The notes below the pieces were generated by a model, which was given only the letters and a program-made list of their open reading frames with translations, was not told the origin of the DNA and made no database searches. The position numbers and the translations under genes were made by a program. Below are positions 12,440 to 22,282 of a DNA stretch of 64,000 bases, piece by piece. Positions within the stretch are counted from its first letter, which is position 1. The number at the start of each line of letters is the position of its first letter. This DNA is from Lineus longissimus (lineage: Eukaryota > Nemertea > Pilidiophora > Heteronemertea > Lineidae): positions 5,177,501 through 5,241,500 of the forward strand of contig NC_088325.1 of the NCBI RefSeq assembly GCF_910592395.1, read 5' to 3'.

Positions 12440-14499
12440 ATGGAACCTGAAAAATCACAGTTGAAATGTGGATTTGCTGTCATATCCAAGGATATCGAGT
12501 GTGGTACTGACGCTTCATACCCCAATGACAAGAGTGTGATCCCCTTGAAACAATGTAAGAAGGACGTGCACTCCCATTTGATGCGTTGGATGTCCTCCAG
12601 GAAAGCCAGTCAAGTCAAAAGTGAATGGGAGCTCATAGCACTTCGTGCTGGCGTGTTTGATATGAGTTCTCCAGTTCTGGACACCACAATATGCCCGAAC
12701 CACCGATACAAGTTGAGTTTATCATGGAATCAGCAAAGGAGATGCCAGCACCCACTTCATCAACCCTCTAAAACAAGTCGGAAGCCCAGAAAAGATGGTG
12801 GTTCAGTTCATCGAGTGATGTCTCGGGAAATATACATCAAGTGGGGAGTTTTTGTCCCAGTTGGCTCAGGTAAGGGATCAGTCTCGAAATCACTGAAGTA
12901 GAAAAGAAGCAGTAGGCCTGTAATGATACCCACTCTGACTAAACCTAACTTTGGTGCAAAACCAACTGAGTGATAACGATTTACCACTTCACTTGTGTTC
13001 TTCCTAGAAAGTTGATTGGAGCCTTGGCTTTATGATCAGGAAGTCCCAGTTATGATTCCCTGCCAGTGCCACTGGAGGTGATGCTTCACTGCCGTACAAA
13101 ATCAGCATGGCCGGTCGCATTATCAAAACAAGTCTATCATCATCATCATGTCCTCACACTATTATATTGCACATCATATTATCATTACCCCCATAATCTG
13201 GTGCCTTTTCAGCTCTGTGTAAAGGATGTGAGGCTAAACATCGAGTATCTGTGGCAAATGTAGAACCAGAAGTAGAACCAGCACCCATGGATACAGAGGT
13301 GAGTTGAATGAAAAAAAGGGGAGAAGATTCAGGGCAAGCCAAAGTGCATATTGGTTAATTCTGCCTGCAGCGACTGACTTACATGTAAGAAGGTCACTGA
13401 TGAGAGAGGAGGGACTAAGCTGAAAACCTTGATGCCATTCTGGCTCCCATCTCCTTGGCAATGAGGGATTCTAAGCTAAACCTGATTCTCCATCAATATC
13501 TTTTTTCAGTCCGCTGTTGCCTCTTCCTCTGTTCAACCAGCCGACGCCTTAGAAAACCCAGCAGACGGGACAGAAGGGCAATCTCTCAAGTCAGATATAC
13601 ATGTAAATGTAGGCCATGAGGTAAGTGTTCAGTCATCGCATGGTTATTGAAGTTTTTTACTGCAAGCATTTCGAGCTGATTTGACTAGACCACCAAGTAC
13701 TTTACAGGGTGGCCTGAAACTGAAAATTGGTTCGGTACACATCCCAATACTCACAGCCAGCCGAACGAAAAGCGGAAATCAACAAAAGATGATGCTGGTA
13801 CGCAAGAGCAGTGAAAACCGGTGCAAAAAATGTCGATTTGTTCTATCTTTGTCCGCGAGAGGCGCTGCATTTCTGAGTTTGTTATATATCATACACATAC
13901 TTGCCAAATACTATGCTGATATTTTCAGGGAGGAGTTGGAGATGTTCAGTATCCAATTAAGATTCAATCAGCAAGTGGTGGTGAAGGTGATGGATCTTCC
14001 TCTGAAACAGATTTGCTTATCAAGGTGAGATATGAACTTCTGAGAGCACAGTCTGATAGGGTGGTAAAATTATCCTTTCTGCTTCTAAAGTTTCGTGACC
14101 ACTTTACGAGATGAGGTGTGTCACTTTTTACGTAATTGGTAAATGAACAGTATCAGAAGCTCTGTTAATGAGAACTTCATAGTGCATGACTGCCATTTGA
14201 AGACCTATGTTGCCTCTTTGCAGAGAGGCCACCCTCTATACAGCGGCCTTTCCAAAAAATATTATCTTATAAAATGTATTATCTGTTTTTTTCAGGGTCA
14301 CCACTTTTTACCAGGGAATGGTGGCTCGAGCCCTAGCACAGAGACTACTAGTGGGAATAATGATGCTCGTGATATACTAGACATCACGTGGGCCCCAACC
14401 CCAGCGCCAAAGAATTTTGAGCTTGCCACGCTGAATAGGTTTCTGCAGCAGGGAGGATGTGCACCAGTAGAAGGCCAGCTCCAAACTGCAATTGGTTAA
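12440..14499 (+). CDS. Six-exon gene, CxxC/KCQHPLH family protein of unknown function (338 aa)
   Basis: Exons 12440-12869, 13213-13298, 13510-13620, 13708-13797, 13929-14024 and 14296-14499 have consensus GT-AG borders. Intron 1 is phase 1 and all others are phase 0, so the frame is open from ATG (MEPEKSQLKC) to TAA. Residues ~85-110 hold CPNHRYKLSLSW and RRCQHPLH. Splicing exon 1 to exon 2 creates PVGSALCKGCEAKHR, so four Cys/His clusters are arranged like a zinc-binding module. The rest is low-complexity Ser/Glu/Gly-rich, ending DITWAPTPAPKNFELATLNR. From memory, proteins with CPxHR, KCxxPxH and PVGxxxCxxC motifs form multicopy uncharacterised families in cnidarians and other invertebrates. 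The gene sits inside the TTAA-flanked unit, upstream of the long-TIR element, so it may be element-encoded or a captured passenger. Codons look intact. Confidence 0.8.
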
Positions 14500-14801
14500 A
14501 AAATGATTTTATAGCGATATCTTGGGATAAATTTGAACTTTGGCTTTCAGTAAACAATTGTAAATGCCAAGATAGATTTTTAATGTCAGTATACTTAGTA
14601 GCGCTAATGTCAGTTTTGAACAACCAAGCCTGCTACTGGAAAGTGGGACTCTCTCCTGATACTATCCTGCACTTGGGCCTGACATGTAGTACCGTAAATG
14701 AGGTGTTACTAGTATTGGTCCCTCCCTAGTAGTGGTAAGTAGTGGTTTGGCTATTGTCTGCAAAATAGCCTTTTTGCTATGTATCATTATATTAGCTTGT
14801 A

Positions 14802-14807
14802 AATAAA
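14802..14807 (+). terminator. Polyadenylation signal AATAAA
   Basis: AATAAA lies 303 bases after the stop of the six-exon gene. Ten genomic A residues (14820-14829) follow about 12 bases downstream, a plausible cleavage region for that gene. Confidence 0.45.
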
Positions 14808-15107
14808 TCACCCATTTGTAAAAAAAAAAGTGTCCCTGCTTCTTAGGTGGCAGCACTGTCCTCTGCAGACAGGTACAAGTGTAGCATGTGGAAAGTTGTG
14901 ATCTCTCCTAAGGGACTGGACAGTACCGTAACTCAGTTCATGAAAAACTTCTCCATTCCAGTACATGTATATGTACAATTTAGCCAATGCTAGAGCAACT
15001 CCAGGAGAACATTTCACCGCCAACCAAGGAGATAAAAACTTCCAATAGCAGTACTCTGACGGTGCAGCCAACTGCAGGGTTGTCCTCATCAAACAGTAAT
15101 TACAGTA

Positions 15108-15674
15108 TAGTAGGGGTGCCAAGGCCACCCAGTCCACAAAAACTGGGTCACGTCATGACATACTTTTGTTTCTAATATTTTTTTGTAGAGTGGATCATTC
15201 TGCATCAGATTCCAGAGGCCTGCTCGGGCAAATCCTCCGCGAAACTAATTTTTCAGCCTACTTTTGTATTTTCGGAGCAGTGGAAAATCGCCCCCAAATT
15301 TAGGGGTAGGGCAAATGTTATTGCATTTTTCAAAGGGTTCCACATAAATGTTTCCATCATATTTGGTATCTGTGGAAAGCTTATAAGGTGTGCTACATTT
15401 TGAGATCAATTGTTTTCTAATTGGGTCAATTTGGGGTCAGCTAGAGGTCAAAAGGTCATGGGCGGAAGGGGTAAGTCAAAATCCACGGCTCTCTAAACTC
15501 TATGCCATGCTGTGCCCAAGTGAGTTAGACTATTGGAGGCCAACTAATGCAGAATTCTAGAGCACTCCAGTGGGTAGTTTTTTGATACCTAACTAAGCAA
15601 CAGGGGTAAAGGACTTATATTTTAACCCCCTTCAGTTTTGGGGCAAAATTTTGAAAATTGCTAAAAAATGAGCA
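15108..15674 (+). repeat. Left terminal inverted repeat (567 bp)
   Basis: Inverse complement of 18925-19500. Similarity begins at TAGTAGGGGTGCCA, is lost for ~45 bases, then is nearly continuous to GCTAAAAAATGAGCA at the inner edge. Confidence 0.85.
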
Positions 15675-16060
15675 CCTTTCACTTATTAAACTTAATGGTG
15701 CAGTTATTGATCACATTCATTTTCTATTCACAATAATGAACACTGGCAACTTTAATTCTATCATTTTTCACTTTATTAGTAATTCTTGTCACAGTTTTTG
15801 CAAATTAAACCCCTTATGCCCTCTTCAGGTTCAAAGACTTGCCTAAGTCAAAATTGACGACAGAAAGATCATCTCACGATCAATAAAAACTTGATAGTGC
15901 ATGATATAGTATATTTGTTTCATATGAAAGCAACAAATGGTTATGTATTTATACATGTATATGTATAGCAGAGTATTATATACCAGCAGGACATGAACTT
16001 CTATCATCATAGTGGAACCAAAGTTTACAGCAATGGCAGATAAGAACAGTTAGCCTTGTT

Positions 16061-17524
16061 CTAAGAGTCAAGATACTCCTGGTCAATTTCACTTGTAGGC
16101 CTATTGTCACAGTTGCGAGGGTCTCCACAGCACCTGCATGCAAGAGTGCAAGCGACTCTTGGTTGTGCTTTTCTACAAGGACAGTTAGACCTGCATCTTC
16201 CCTTCTGACAATTGCATTTCGTGCTCTGTAGAGCTTTTGTCATCAAGCAGGCCATGAGAGCGCCACCGTGAAGTGTTCTCCCAAAGTCAGTCGCAGTGGG
16301 AAGCATTGGTGATGCAAAGGAAGCCCTTTTCCAAACCAAAGCCTGGTAAAAAGCCCTCCTCAGATGCAAGTTGAATGCGTCACTCGTTGGTGGCAATGAC
16401 CTTATGTCTGACTTCTTCGTTTGAAAGAGGTGGCAGCGCAGTTCATCAATTGACCCAGAGAAGTTCTTCTTTCCATACAGGGCACAGATAAACTTCCGCG
16501 AGGCCTCTTGTACATTATCACTGATTTCAATCCCAGATTCAGGCATCCCAAATTGGGCAAGTGGTTTCAAACTCTCGTTGCATTCTAGAGTAACTTTCAA
16601 GGCGCGTTTCTTTCCACATCTAAAGATGTAGCTTACACTGTCACAACCAGTCATTGCATACGTGGTGAGCATAGTCGAAGTGGTAAGATCTGTGTAGTTA
16701 GTTGCGAGAAACACTGAAATCCAGTGACATGGTATGTAAGTATCATCTTGCTTTCTAAACCATAGTTCGGTGAGACCATCAATTCTGGAAACATGGTAAA
16801 TGGCTAACAACAGCACATCAGTGTCAGTTGCTGAGATGATTGCTCTCTTGCACCCTTCATTCTGAGCCGAGTAGGCAATATGTGCGAATAACCTTGTGTC
16901 TGCCTCCTCGTGTTCATCACATACCAAGTCCTCAAGTTCTGTGGCACCTGCATTGGACACTTTCATAGCTGCTCCCTGAGACAGGCCTCCAAGAATAAGA
17001 GTACAGCCGCTGGGAATTTGCTGCCAATTGTCCGACCATGCCTTGCAGAGATATTCTTCAAGATTCTGTTTGTTCTGCTGGTTTGACACGAATATCTTCC
17101 AGTTTGGAAGCTTCAGATTATCATGCGGAATGTATATTTTGGAACTTTGAGCCTTTTTCTGCCTGCGTAACCTCTCTTCCATTTTCAAACTCTTCGTCGC
17201 GTCCATGTCATACCTATCACCTACTCTATGCACTACTTCACAGTCTTTCGGTTTGATCATCATAATTTTATGAAGGTACTTGTTTGACAGCTCAAGAAAG
17301 GTTGTGCTGCCGCAGTCCTGGTACCGTTGGATGAATGCCATAAGATCAACAAAAAAAACTGTCTTCATCGAAGCTCCTGGCTCTGGTTCACTTCGTTCCT
17401 TCCATTCATCAGCCATTGCTGTCTTTAGCATCGTGGAATAGTCAGCCTTGTTCCCCTTTCTCATCGCAAAACCAGTGGGATGCTCCGCGAGAATGTTCCT
17501 TACTTTATCACGCAACTGACACAA
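16061..17524 (-). CDS. Predicted FEN1/XPG-like (PIN superfamily) nuclease with CXC-type Cys tail, transposon-encoded
   Basis: 487-residue open frame on the minus strand. Numbered from its first codon, the acidic residues of a 5'-nuclease active site are all in order: D60 (FFVDLMAFIQ), D103 (GDRYD, followed by SLKMEERLRR), E206/E207/D209 (HEEADTRL), D234/D236 (SATDTDVLLL) and D295 (TGCDSVSYIFRCGKKRAL). In FEN1 the matching positions are D34, D86, E158/E160, D179/D181 and D233, the last lying in the GCD-x13-A helix-3-turn-helix. The C-terminus (about 435-475) is a Cys-rich CNCQKGRCRSNCPC block resembling tesmin/TSO1 CXC DNA-binding domains. The first codon shown is TTG; one codon separates it from the in-frame TAA of the upstream zinc-finger ORF, so the two were probably one protein of about 737 aa. 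Nuclease function is inferred from motif order, not shown. Confidence 0.75.
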   Translation of the reverse strand: MCQLRDKVRNILAEHPTGFAMRKGNKADYSTMLKTAMADEWKERSEPEPGASMKTVFFVDLMAFIQRYQDCGSTTFLELSNKYLHKIMMIKPKDCEVVHRVGDRYDMDATKSLKMEERLRRQKKAQSSKIYIPHDNLKLPNWKIFVSNQQNKQNLEEYLCKAWSDNWQQIPSGCTLILGGLSQGAAMKVSNAGATELEDLVCDEHEEADTRLFAHIAYSAQNEGCKRAIISATDTDVLLLAIYHVSRIDGLTELWFRKQDDTYIPCHWISVFLATNYTDLTTSTMLTTYAMTGCDSVSYIFRCGKKRALKVTLECNESLKPLAQFGMPESGIEISDNVQEASRKFICALYGKKNFSGSIDELRCHLFQTKKSDIRSLPPTSDAFNLHLRRAFYQALVWKRASFASPMLPTATDFGRTLHGGALMACLMTKALQSTKCNCQKGRCRSNCPCRKAQPRVACTLACRCCGDPRNCDNRPTSEIDQEYLDS

Positions 17525-17527
17525 GAA

Positions 17528-18271
17528 TTAAACACTAGGCCTACAGTCACTCAAGAGCTTCGGTTCAATATCAGTCAAAAGCATTTCAAAAGCACTAGTT
17601 TCTTCATTTGTTGATTCTGAACTTTGACAGTTTTTCTGTGAGGAGACTGGTCTACGTTTCAGCATGTAGGAGCTCAAGCAACCTTTATGGTAACGAAAGT
17701 TGTCAGCAATCAAATCACCACAATCATCTCCATGACCCTGGATCTTGTTCAGCATTTGTTCGTCATCAAGTTCTTTTGCTTTGCAGTAAATTATTCTCTG
17801 TCTGTTTTCTGTAGCAATGAGGATCAGTATTCGATCATCCTTTTTCCCCCTGACCTTTTCACACACGAAACACACCTTTTTGAAATCAAAACTGCGGGAG
17901 CAAGATCTCGTACTCGTAGCCAACACCCTTGTTGATGATTTTGATTCTTGCTGTTGGTCATCCTTGGTACGCATCTTTTGTTCGACAGTCTTTTTATTTG
18001 TATATTTATTCCGGCAGACACTGTGGCATTTTGGTGTCTTTTTGAGGAACTCCTCCTTGCAGTTGACATCGGTAAACAAACGACAAGCGATATTGTCATT
18101 GCGATTGTTAACCGCGTGCGACAATGCATCATAACCTCTCTCTGTAAGATGTTGCAGGGACTCGGATTTTCCCTTCTTCTGACATATTATGCATTTCGAA
18201 TAGTCTGTTGATGGAGATGCTGGAGTCCCCTTTCTCTTCTTCTCAACGGGTAGTTTAGTCAGCGCTGACAT
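17528..18271 (-). CDS. Double zinc-finger protein, N-terminal half of the transposon protein
   Basis: 247 aa from an ATG at 18271. Two similar zinc units are visible: C27/C30 (KCIICQKKG) with H83/C86 (KCHSVC), and C134/C137 (VCFVCEKV) with H195/C198 (YHKGCLSSYM). Each is a C-x2-C ... H-x2-C treble-clef-like arrangement. The second begins after a Ser/Thr/Gln-rich linker. The frame ends at TAA (17530-17528), and the nuclease frame follows in the same reading frame. So the TAA is either a nonsense mutation in a formerly continuous gene, a site of read-through, or hidden by splicing: TTAATTCTTGTGTCAG just after it resembles an acceptor, though no good nearby donor was found. Probable role is DNA binding for the element; by memory this zinc-finger plus nuclease pair recurs in many aquatic animals. 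Confidence 0.72.
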   Translation of the reverse strand: MSALTKLPVEKKRKGTPASPSTDYSKCIICQKKGKSESLQHLTERGYDALSHAVNNRNDNIACRLFTDVNCKEEFLKKTPKCHSVCRNKYTNKKTVEQKMRTKDDQQQESKSSTRVLATSTRSCSRSFDFKKVCFVCEKVRGKKDDRILILIATENRQRIIYCKAKELDDEQMLNKIQGHGDDCGDLIADNFRYHKGCLSSYMLKRRPVSSQKNCQSSESTNEETSAFEMLLTDIEPKLLSDCRPSV

Positions 18272-18924
18272 CTGGTCTGCTGGGGTCTGCTTTCATACAC
18301 TACACCTGATAAAAAGAGAGAGCAAAGTGAGTACGATGTGTAATTTTCACTGCTTCTAAGTTACAAGTAGCCTTATTATCCCCTTCGACTCCTGGTGACC
18401 GCCCATTTGGGCTTCCGTACTTTGAGTTTATGTATATGTACCAGCGGCAGGGCCTATGTCCTAGCCTAGGAAACAAAACGAAACTTACCAAAAGTCGACC
18501 ACATTCTTGCCTCTTTCACATTATTGAGATACGATTTCTGTGAAACAGATGGAGACACATCCGTACAGGCCTAGCTATGTATGGATGTAACCTGTAGAGT
18601 AGCATAGTAGCATAGAGTAGCATCATGACCTGAGGCCATAATGATGCATGGGGGATATAGCAGTCACTTAGTTTACAAGAAGTAGCAATCAATTCTCACT
18701 CTTCTTCTCTTTTTTTTCATGTATGGTAGCCCGGAAGGATTCAGGAGAAGTCATATTCCAAGCATACATATCGGGCCTTATAAGGGGATAAAAACTTGCA
18801 AGTAATATCACTAGAATCGAGAGAAAAGCAAGAAATGATGGAGATAAAGTTGCCACAATTCATTTTAAAAAATAAAACATGAATGCAAACAATAAATGGA
18901 TACTAAGTTTAAATAGTGAAAAAT

Positions 18925-19500
18925 TGCTCATTTTTTAGCAATTTTCAAAATTTTGCCCCACAACTGAAGGGGTTAATATTAAGGTCCTCTACCCCTGTTG
19001 CTTAGTTAGGTTTAAAAAAACTACCCACTGGAGTGCTCTAGAATTCTGCATTAGTTGGCCTCCAATAGTCTAACTACCTTGGGCACAGCATGGCATAGAA
19101 GTTAGAGAGCCGTGGATTTTGACTTACCCCTTCCGCCCATGACCTTTTGACCTCTAGCTGACCCCAAATTGACCCAATGAGAAAACAATTGATCTCAAAA
19201 TGTAGCACACCTTATAAGCTTTCCACAGATACCAAATATGATGGAAACATTTATGTGGAACCCTTTGAAAAATGCAATATTATTTGCCCTACCCCTAAAT
19301 TTGGGGGCGATTTTCCACTGCTCCGAAAATACAAAAGTAGGCTGAAAAATTAGTTTCGCGGATGATTTGCCCGAGCAGGCCTCTGGAATCTGATGCAGAA
19401 TGATCCACTCTACAAAAAAATATTAGAAACAAAAGTATGTCATGACGTGACCCAGTTGCTCCTGTTTTATGCACATTTCTGAGGTCTGGCACCCCTACTA
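18925..19500 (-). repeat. Right terminal inverted repeat (576 bp)
   Basis: Inverse copy of 15108-15674. It includes ~20 extra subterminal bases near 19455-19485 relative to the left arm. Confidence 0.85.
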
Positions 19501-20660
19501 GTAGGAACTGCACCTTTGGTCAATTGGCTCCTTAGCAATGGAAGGTGTTACTAGTATGTGAAATGAGCACTTCTGCAAGGTTCTTAGGAACAGGATCATC
19601 CCTGCATGGGTTGATAAAGATGTATTAGTAGGTCATACCACATGCCCTTCAGGTGCCTTAGCCATGGGGGGGGGGGGGGGGGGGGGGGTCCAACCCTTAC
19701 AACATGCTCTGGCAGCATGACACAGGCTAATGAATGGGTCAACATTAGCATCCTCACCAACAGGGGGGTTTCTTTAGGTTTTCGGACTGTAAGAAGGCCT
19801 ACATGTAGCTTATTCAATTACGTTGCCATCAGGTAGGCCAAGGCCGAAATGTTATTTGAAATTCAAATCAGCATTTCAGGACCTATGGGGCCCAATTCCC
19901 CAAAGGGCTTTCATCAAGGGCAAATTTGTAGTGATGAGCTTGTTCTTTTTTGGGGGGAAAAATGCAAGTGGAGTTATTTACCGGTAGGCCTACTTAAAAT
20001 AGGTTAGTAGGCCTAGGCATGGGGGGGGGGGGGTGATCATGGTGGTTGACAGTAACTACTAATCCTCATGGCCAGCACCAAGCATAAATTATGTGTTCAT
20101 TATGCATTTATTTTATAATTCATCAAGTGTACAAAAGGTGGCAGCACTAGCCAATGAGTGTCATTTTGGTGGAAAATAGCACGTTTTCCTTGGTTTATCC
20201 TGGGAAAACAGTAAAAGCGGCCGGAAATTTTATTTCTGATTTTGAAAGTAGGTATCATTACCTTTATCATGTGCAAGCCACAGCATTCAAAGACCTGCAG
20301 TGTTGGAGATATGAGCGTCGATAGAGAGCTCTTCCTAAGCACTGCCCCTAGGTATGCATAATTACTAGGCCTAGCACGACCAAAGTATGAAGTGTTACTC
20401 AATGACCTGTTGCAGAATGGAAGATCTCCTCAAATACTTCCATCATACAAAGGGGGAAAATCCAGCTATTTTTTTTAGTCTCTGCAGGAGTGCCCAACAT
20501 TGACCCAAAAATACACAAAAAATAGGGGGAAAAAAGCTAAAACAAGCCCCCTAACTAGGCCTGCCCCCAACTCGGTTGCTAGTGATTTTTGAGAGTCATC
20601 AATTGCTGTGTAATGATGTCTTAGTGGAAGGATCTTGCATACCTAATCTCGTTAAAAACG
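19501..20660. other. Non-coding inner part of the TTAA element
   Basis: No exon with supported borders. Holds the poly-G tracts and AT-rich spacer up to the right inverted repeat. Confidence 0.5.
19666..19688. repeat. Poly-G tract (23 G)
   Basis: Uninterrupted run of 23 G. A second run of 13 G lies at 20021-20033. Open frames through them (poly-Gly or poly-Pro) are not genes. Confidence 0.95.
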
Positions 20661-20710
20661 GTTGACCCCCACCTTGCCACCCTCTGCATGGTGGTATCAT
20701 GGACTGACAC
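20661..20710 (-). repeat. Right terminal inverted repeat of the TTAA element
   Basis: Ends GGTATCATGGACTGACAC and is followed by TTAA. It mirrors 11643-11705. Confidence 0.7.
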
Positions 20711-20714
20711 TTAA

Positions 20715-21784
20715 CTTGTGTAACTGATTTTTGTGTAAATTTTAGGTTGGTACCGTCTATGACTAGGCATTTTTATCCAACTGTTCTTGTGTTCATAGAT
20801 GTCATAGGGCTAAATTTTGCCTCACCTGAAAGTTGGACTACTCACTAGTTTCATTTAGTCATTGTACCTGTTTGGAATGTAAAATGTGTCTTTGGAGCAT
20901 TATGTGCGATGCCAGAACTGCATACTAGGATGCTTCGTGTCAAGGTGACCAAGTGCGCTGCACTTTTCTCTTGGTTATATTTGTATTAGAGAAGTGTTTT
21001 TGACAGCATTTCACTTGCGGAGTTGCAGTACGATTTTGTATTATTAAGACAATAGTAATTTTCTTGACTAGTTTTCATTATGATTCATGTTTGTTCATAC
21101 TGTTTTGATGTGGACAGTCACAGGTTTTTGCCAGCGATTGGCAAAGGTTTACATATTGCAACGGTAGCTTGTTAACTGTTGGGGTTTTTCTTATGATGTT
21201 GTCAGTGGAGTTCTATTCCTAACCTACATTGTACATGTACCTTTTCCCTTCATTTATAATTGGTTATAGCTGATCTCTGTTTGAATGTACAGCAGCTTAA
21301 GCACCTGCTGGGGTGAATGGCTTGTGAATCTCTGTGTGAATGTGTGTGTGATTTGTAATGAGATCTGGTTTAATTTGAGATTTTTGGGTATGGTTTTCCA
21401 TCTTGTCACCATACATGTATGGAGTTTTGTCATTCTAATGATTATGATACTTTCTTTTTTGGGGTATTGATGGGGTTGGTGCGGTTGCCGTGCTGGGACA
21501 GGCGTGTGGGATCGTTACTCACATAGTCGGTCCTGTCATTGCACCCATGCTGCTCCATCTATGCCATCACTTGGGACTCCTCTTGATTATTGGAACTCTA
21601 CCTGACGATAATTTGGGTGTTTTGGTGTTGTGAGGGTAAGGTTTGGATGTTTCATCCATCATCCTCACTCATTTTTTTGTCACGTTTTGTGACTGGCGAC
21701 CTTCATGTATATTATTTTCTGTATTTTGATAGGGTTTTTTGTATTTTGAATGTTTTGGCGTATGGCGGGAGCTATCATACGCTC
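20715..21784 (+). other. Continuation of the Gypsy-type 3' internal region
   Basis: Between the right TTAA and the polypurine tract there is no long open frame. By position it would continue the retroelement sequence that stops at 11638. This cannot be proved without an uninterrupted copy. Confidence 0.4.
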
Positions 21785-21797
21785 GGGAGGGGGGTGA

Positions 21798-21979
21798 TGT
21801 ATGGTATCACCCTGTATGATCCCCTTCCCGCGCAATCCCGGAGACACCGGACGATAGCGCCGCCACGGCCAGATGCCGAACTTCGCTGTAATGGCTTGAT
21901 GTACACACGTTCGAGTTGATGAGAAACATGGAATAAAAGTGATAGCCAACATCATATCTGAGTCTGATTTATCCCTACA
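21798..21979 (+). mobile_element. Probable 3' LTR of a Gypsy-type retroelement
   Basis: A polypurine tract (GGGAGGGGGGTGA, 21785-21797) is followed by a 182-bp segment starting TGTATGGTATCACCC and ending CCCTACA, i.e. TG...CA borders. It carries AATAAA at 21932-21937 followed by an R/U5-like tail. Orientation matches the integrase fragment at 10109-10476. No second copy was found in the window and no target duplication can be read on the left, as expected for a 3' LTR. It ends 18 bases from the stop codon of the first viral-like gene. Confidence 0.55.
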
Positions 21980-21997
21980 CGTAACGGCAGATATCAT

Positions 21998-22282
21998 TCA
22001 GGCCGTATGTTCCACAAATTCTGTTGTGGTGTTGTCTTCCCCGGGGCCGGGGGCCATCGGAACCAATTTGGAGAAAAACACCCGCAGTTCGACGTGATAT
22101 TTAAAGGCTTGGGACCCGGATCCCTTCGAAACTAGTATCTTCTTGAGTTGATTTACTATTAACGGGTGCGCTTCTTTCGTTAAAAACATTTGCAAATCAT
22201 GCTGTAATCGCACCGGGGGCCCGTAAACATACTTTTGGGCCGTCCGACCCTTTGGGCCAAAAATGTTCTCCAGACGAAACAT
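21998..22282 (-). CDS. Small protein of the viral-like gene block (94 aa), function unknown
   Basis: ATG at 22282 (MFRLENIFGPKG) to TGA. Moderately basic, no membrane segment, with a VYGPPVRLQHDLQMFL stretch and a C-terminal TTTEFVEHTA. It is co-directional with and about 180 bp downstream of the penton-like gene. GC content and compact spacing set it apart from the surrounding AT-rich host DNA. I do not recognise a domain; by position it may be a capsid-associated or structural protein of a Polinton-like element. Confidence 0.6.
   Translation of the reverse strand: MFRLENIFGPKGRTAQKYVYGPPVRLQHDLQMFLTKEAHPLIVNQLKKILVSKGSGSQAFKYHVELRVFFSKLVPMAPGPGEDNTTTEFVEHTA

Larger units (their letters stand above)
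15108..19500 (-). mobile_element. Long-TIR DNA transposon encoding a FEN-like nuclease
   Basis: A 4,393-bp unit bounded by ~570-bp inverted repeats (15108-15674 and 18925-19500). Both ends open TAGTAGGGGTGCCA. The first ~60 bases of the two repeats differ, and the remaining ~500 are nearly identical (from TGGGTCACGTCATGAC to GCTAAAAAATGAGCA). Target duplication is ambiguous: TA if the ends are GTAGGGG, or GTA if they are TAGTAGGGG. Inside, on the minus strand, are a zinc-finger ORF (17528-18271) and the nuclease ORF (16061-17524), plus ~390 and ~650 bp of non-coding DNA next to the repeats. No DDE-type transposase is visible. The near-identity of the two arms argues for recent mobility. Confidence 0.78.
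11643..20710. mobile_element. 9,068-bp TTAA-flanked element with terminal inverted repeats
   Basis: The left end GTGTCAGTCCATGATACCAC (11643) is repeated as its exact complement at the right end (20691-20710). The match continues for about 50 bp, interrupted only by an 11-base indel. TTAA stands immediately outside both ends (11639-11642 and 20711-20714), as expected for the 4-bp TTAA target duplication of piggyBac- or Kolobok-type DNA transposons. No DDE transposase was recognised. The cargo is a six-exon plus-strand gene (12440-14499) and a separate long-TIR element (15108-19500) carrying a zinc-finger protein and a FEN-like nuclease. Either the outer unit is non-autonomous and the inner element inserted later, or the two together form one unusual transposon. 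Confidence 0.65.

Noticed and set aside
17608-18211. Plus-strand frames opposite the zinc-finger ORF
   Set aside because: Shadows; the minus-strand frame has the Cys/His pattern and ATG.
19596-19836. Poly-Gly and poly-Pro frames on both strands
   Set aside because: Caused by the 23-G homopolymer run.
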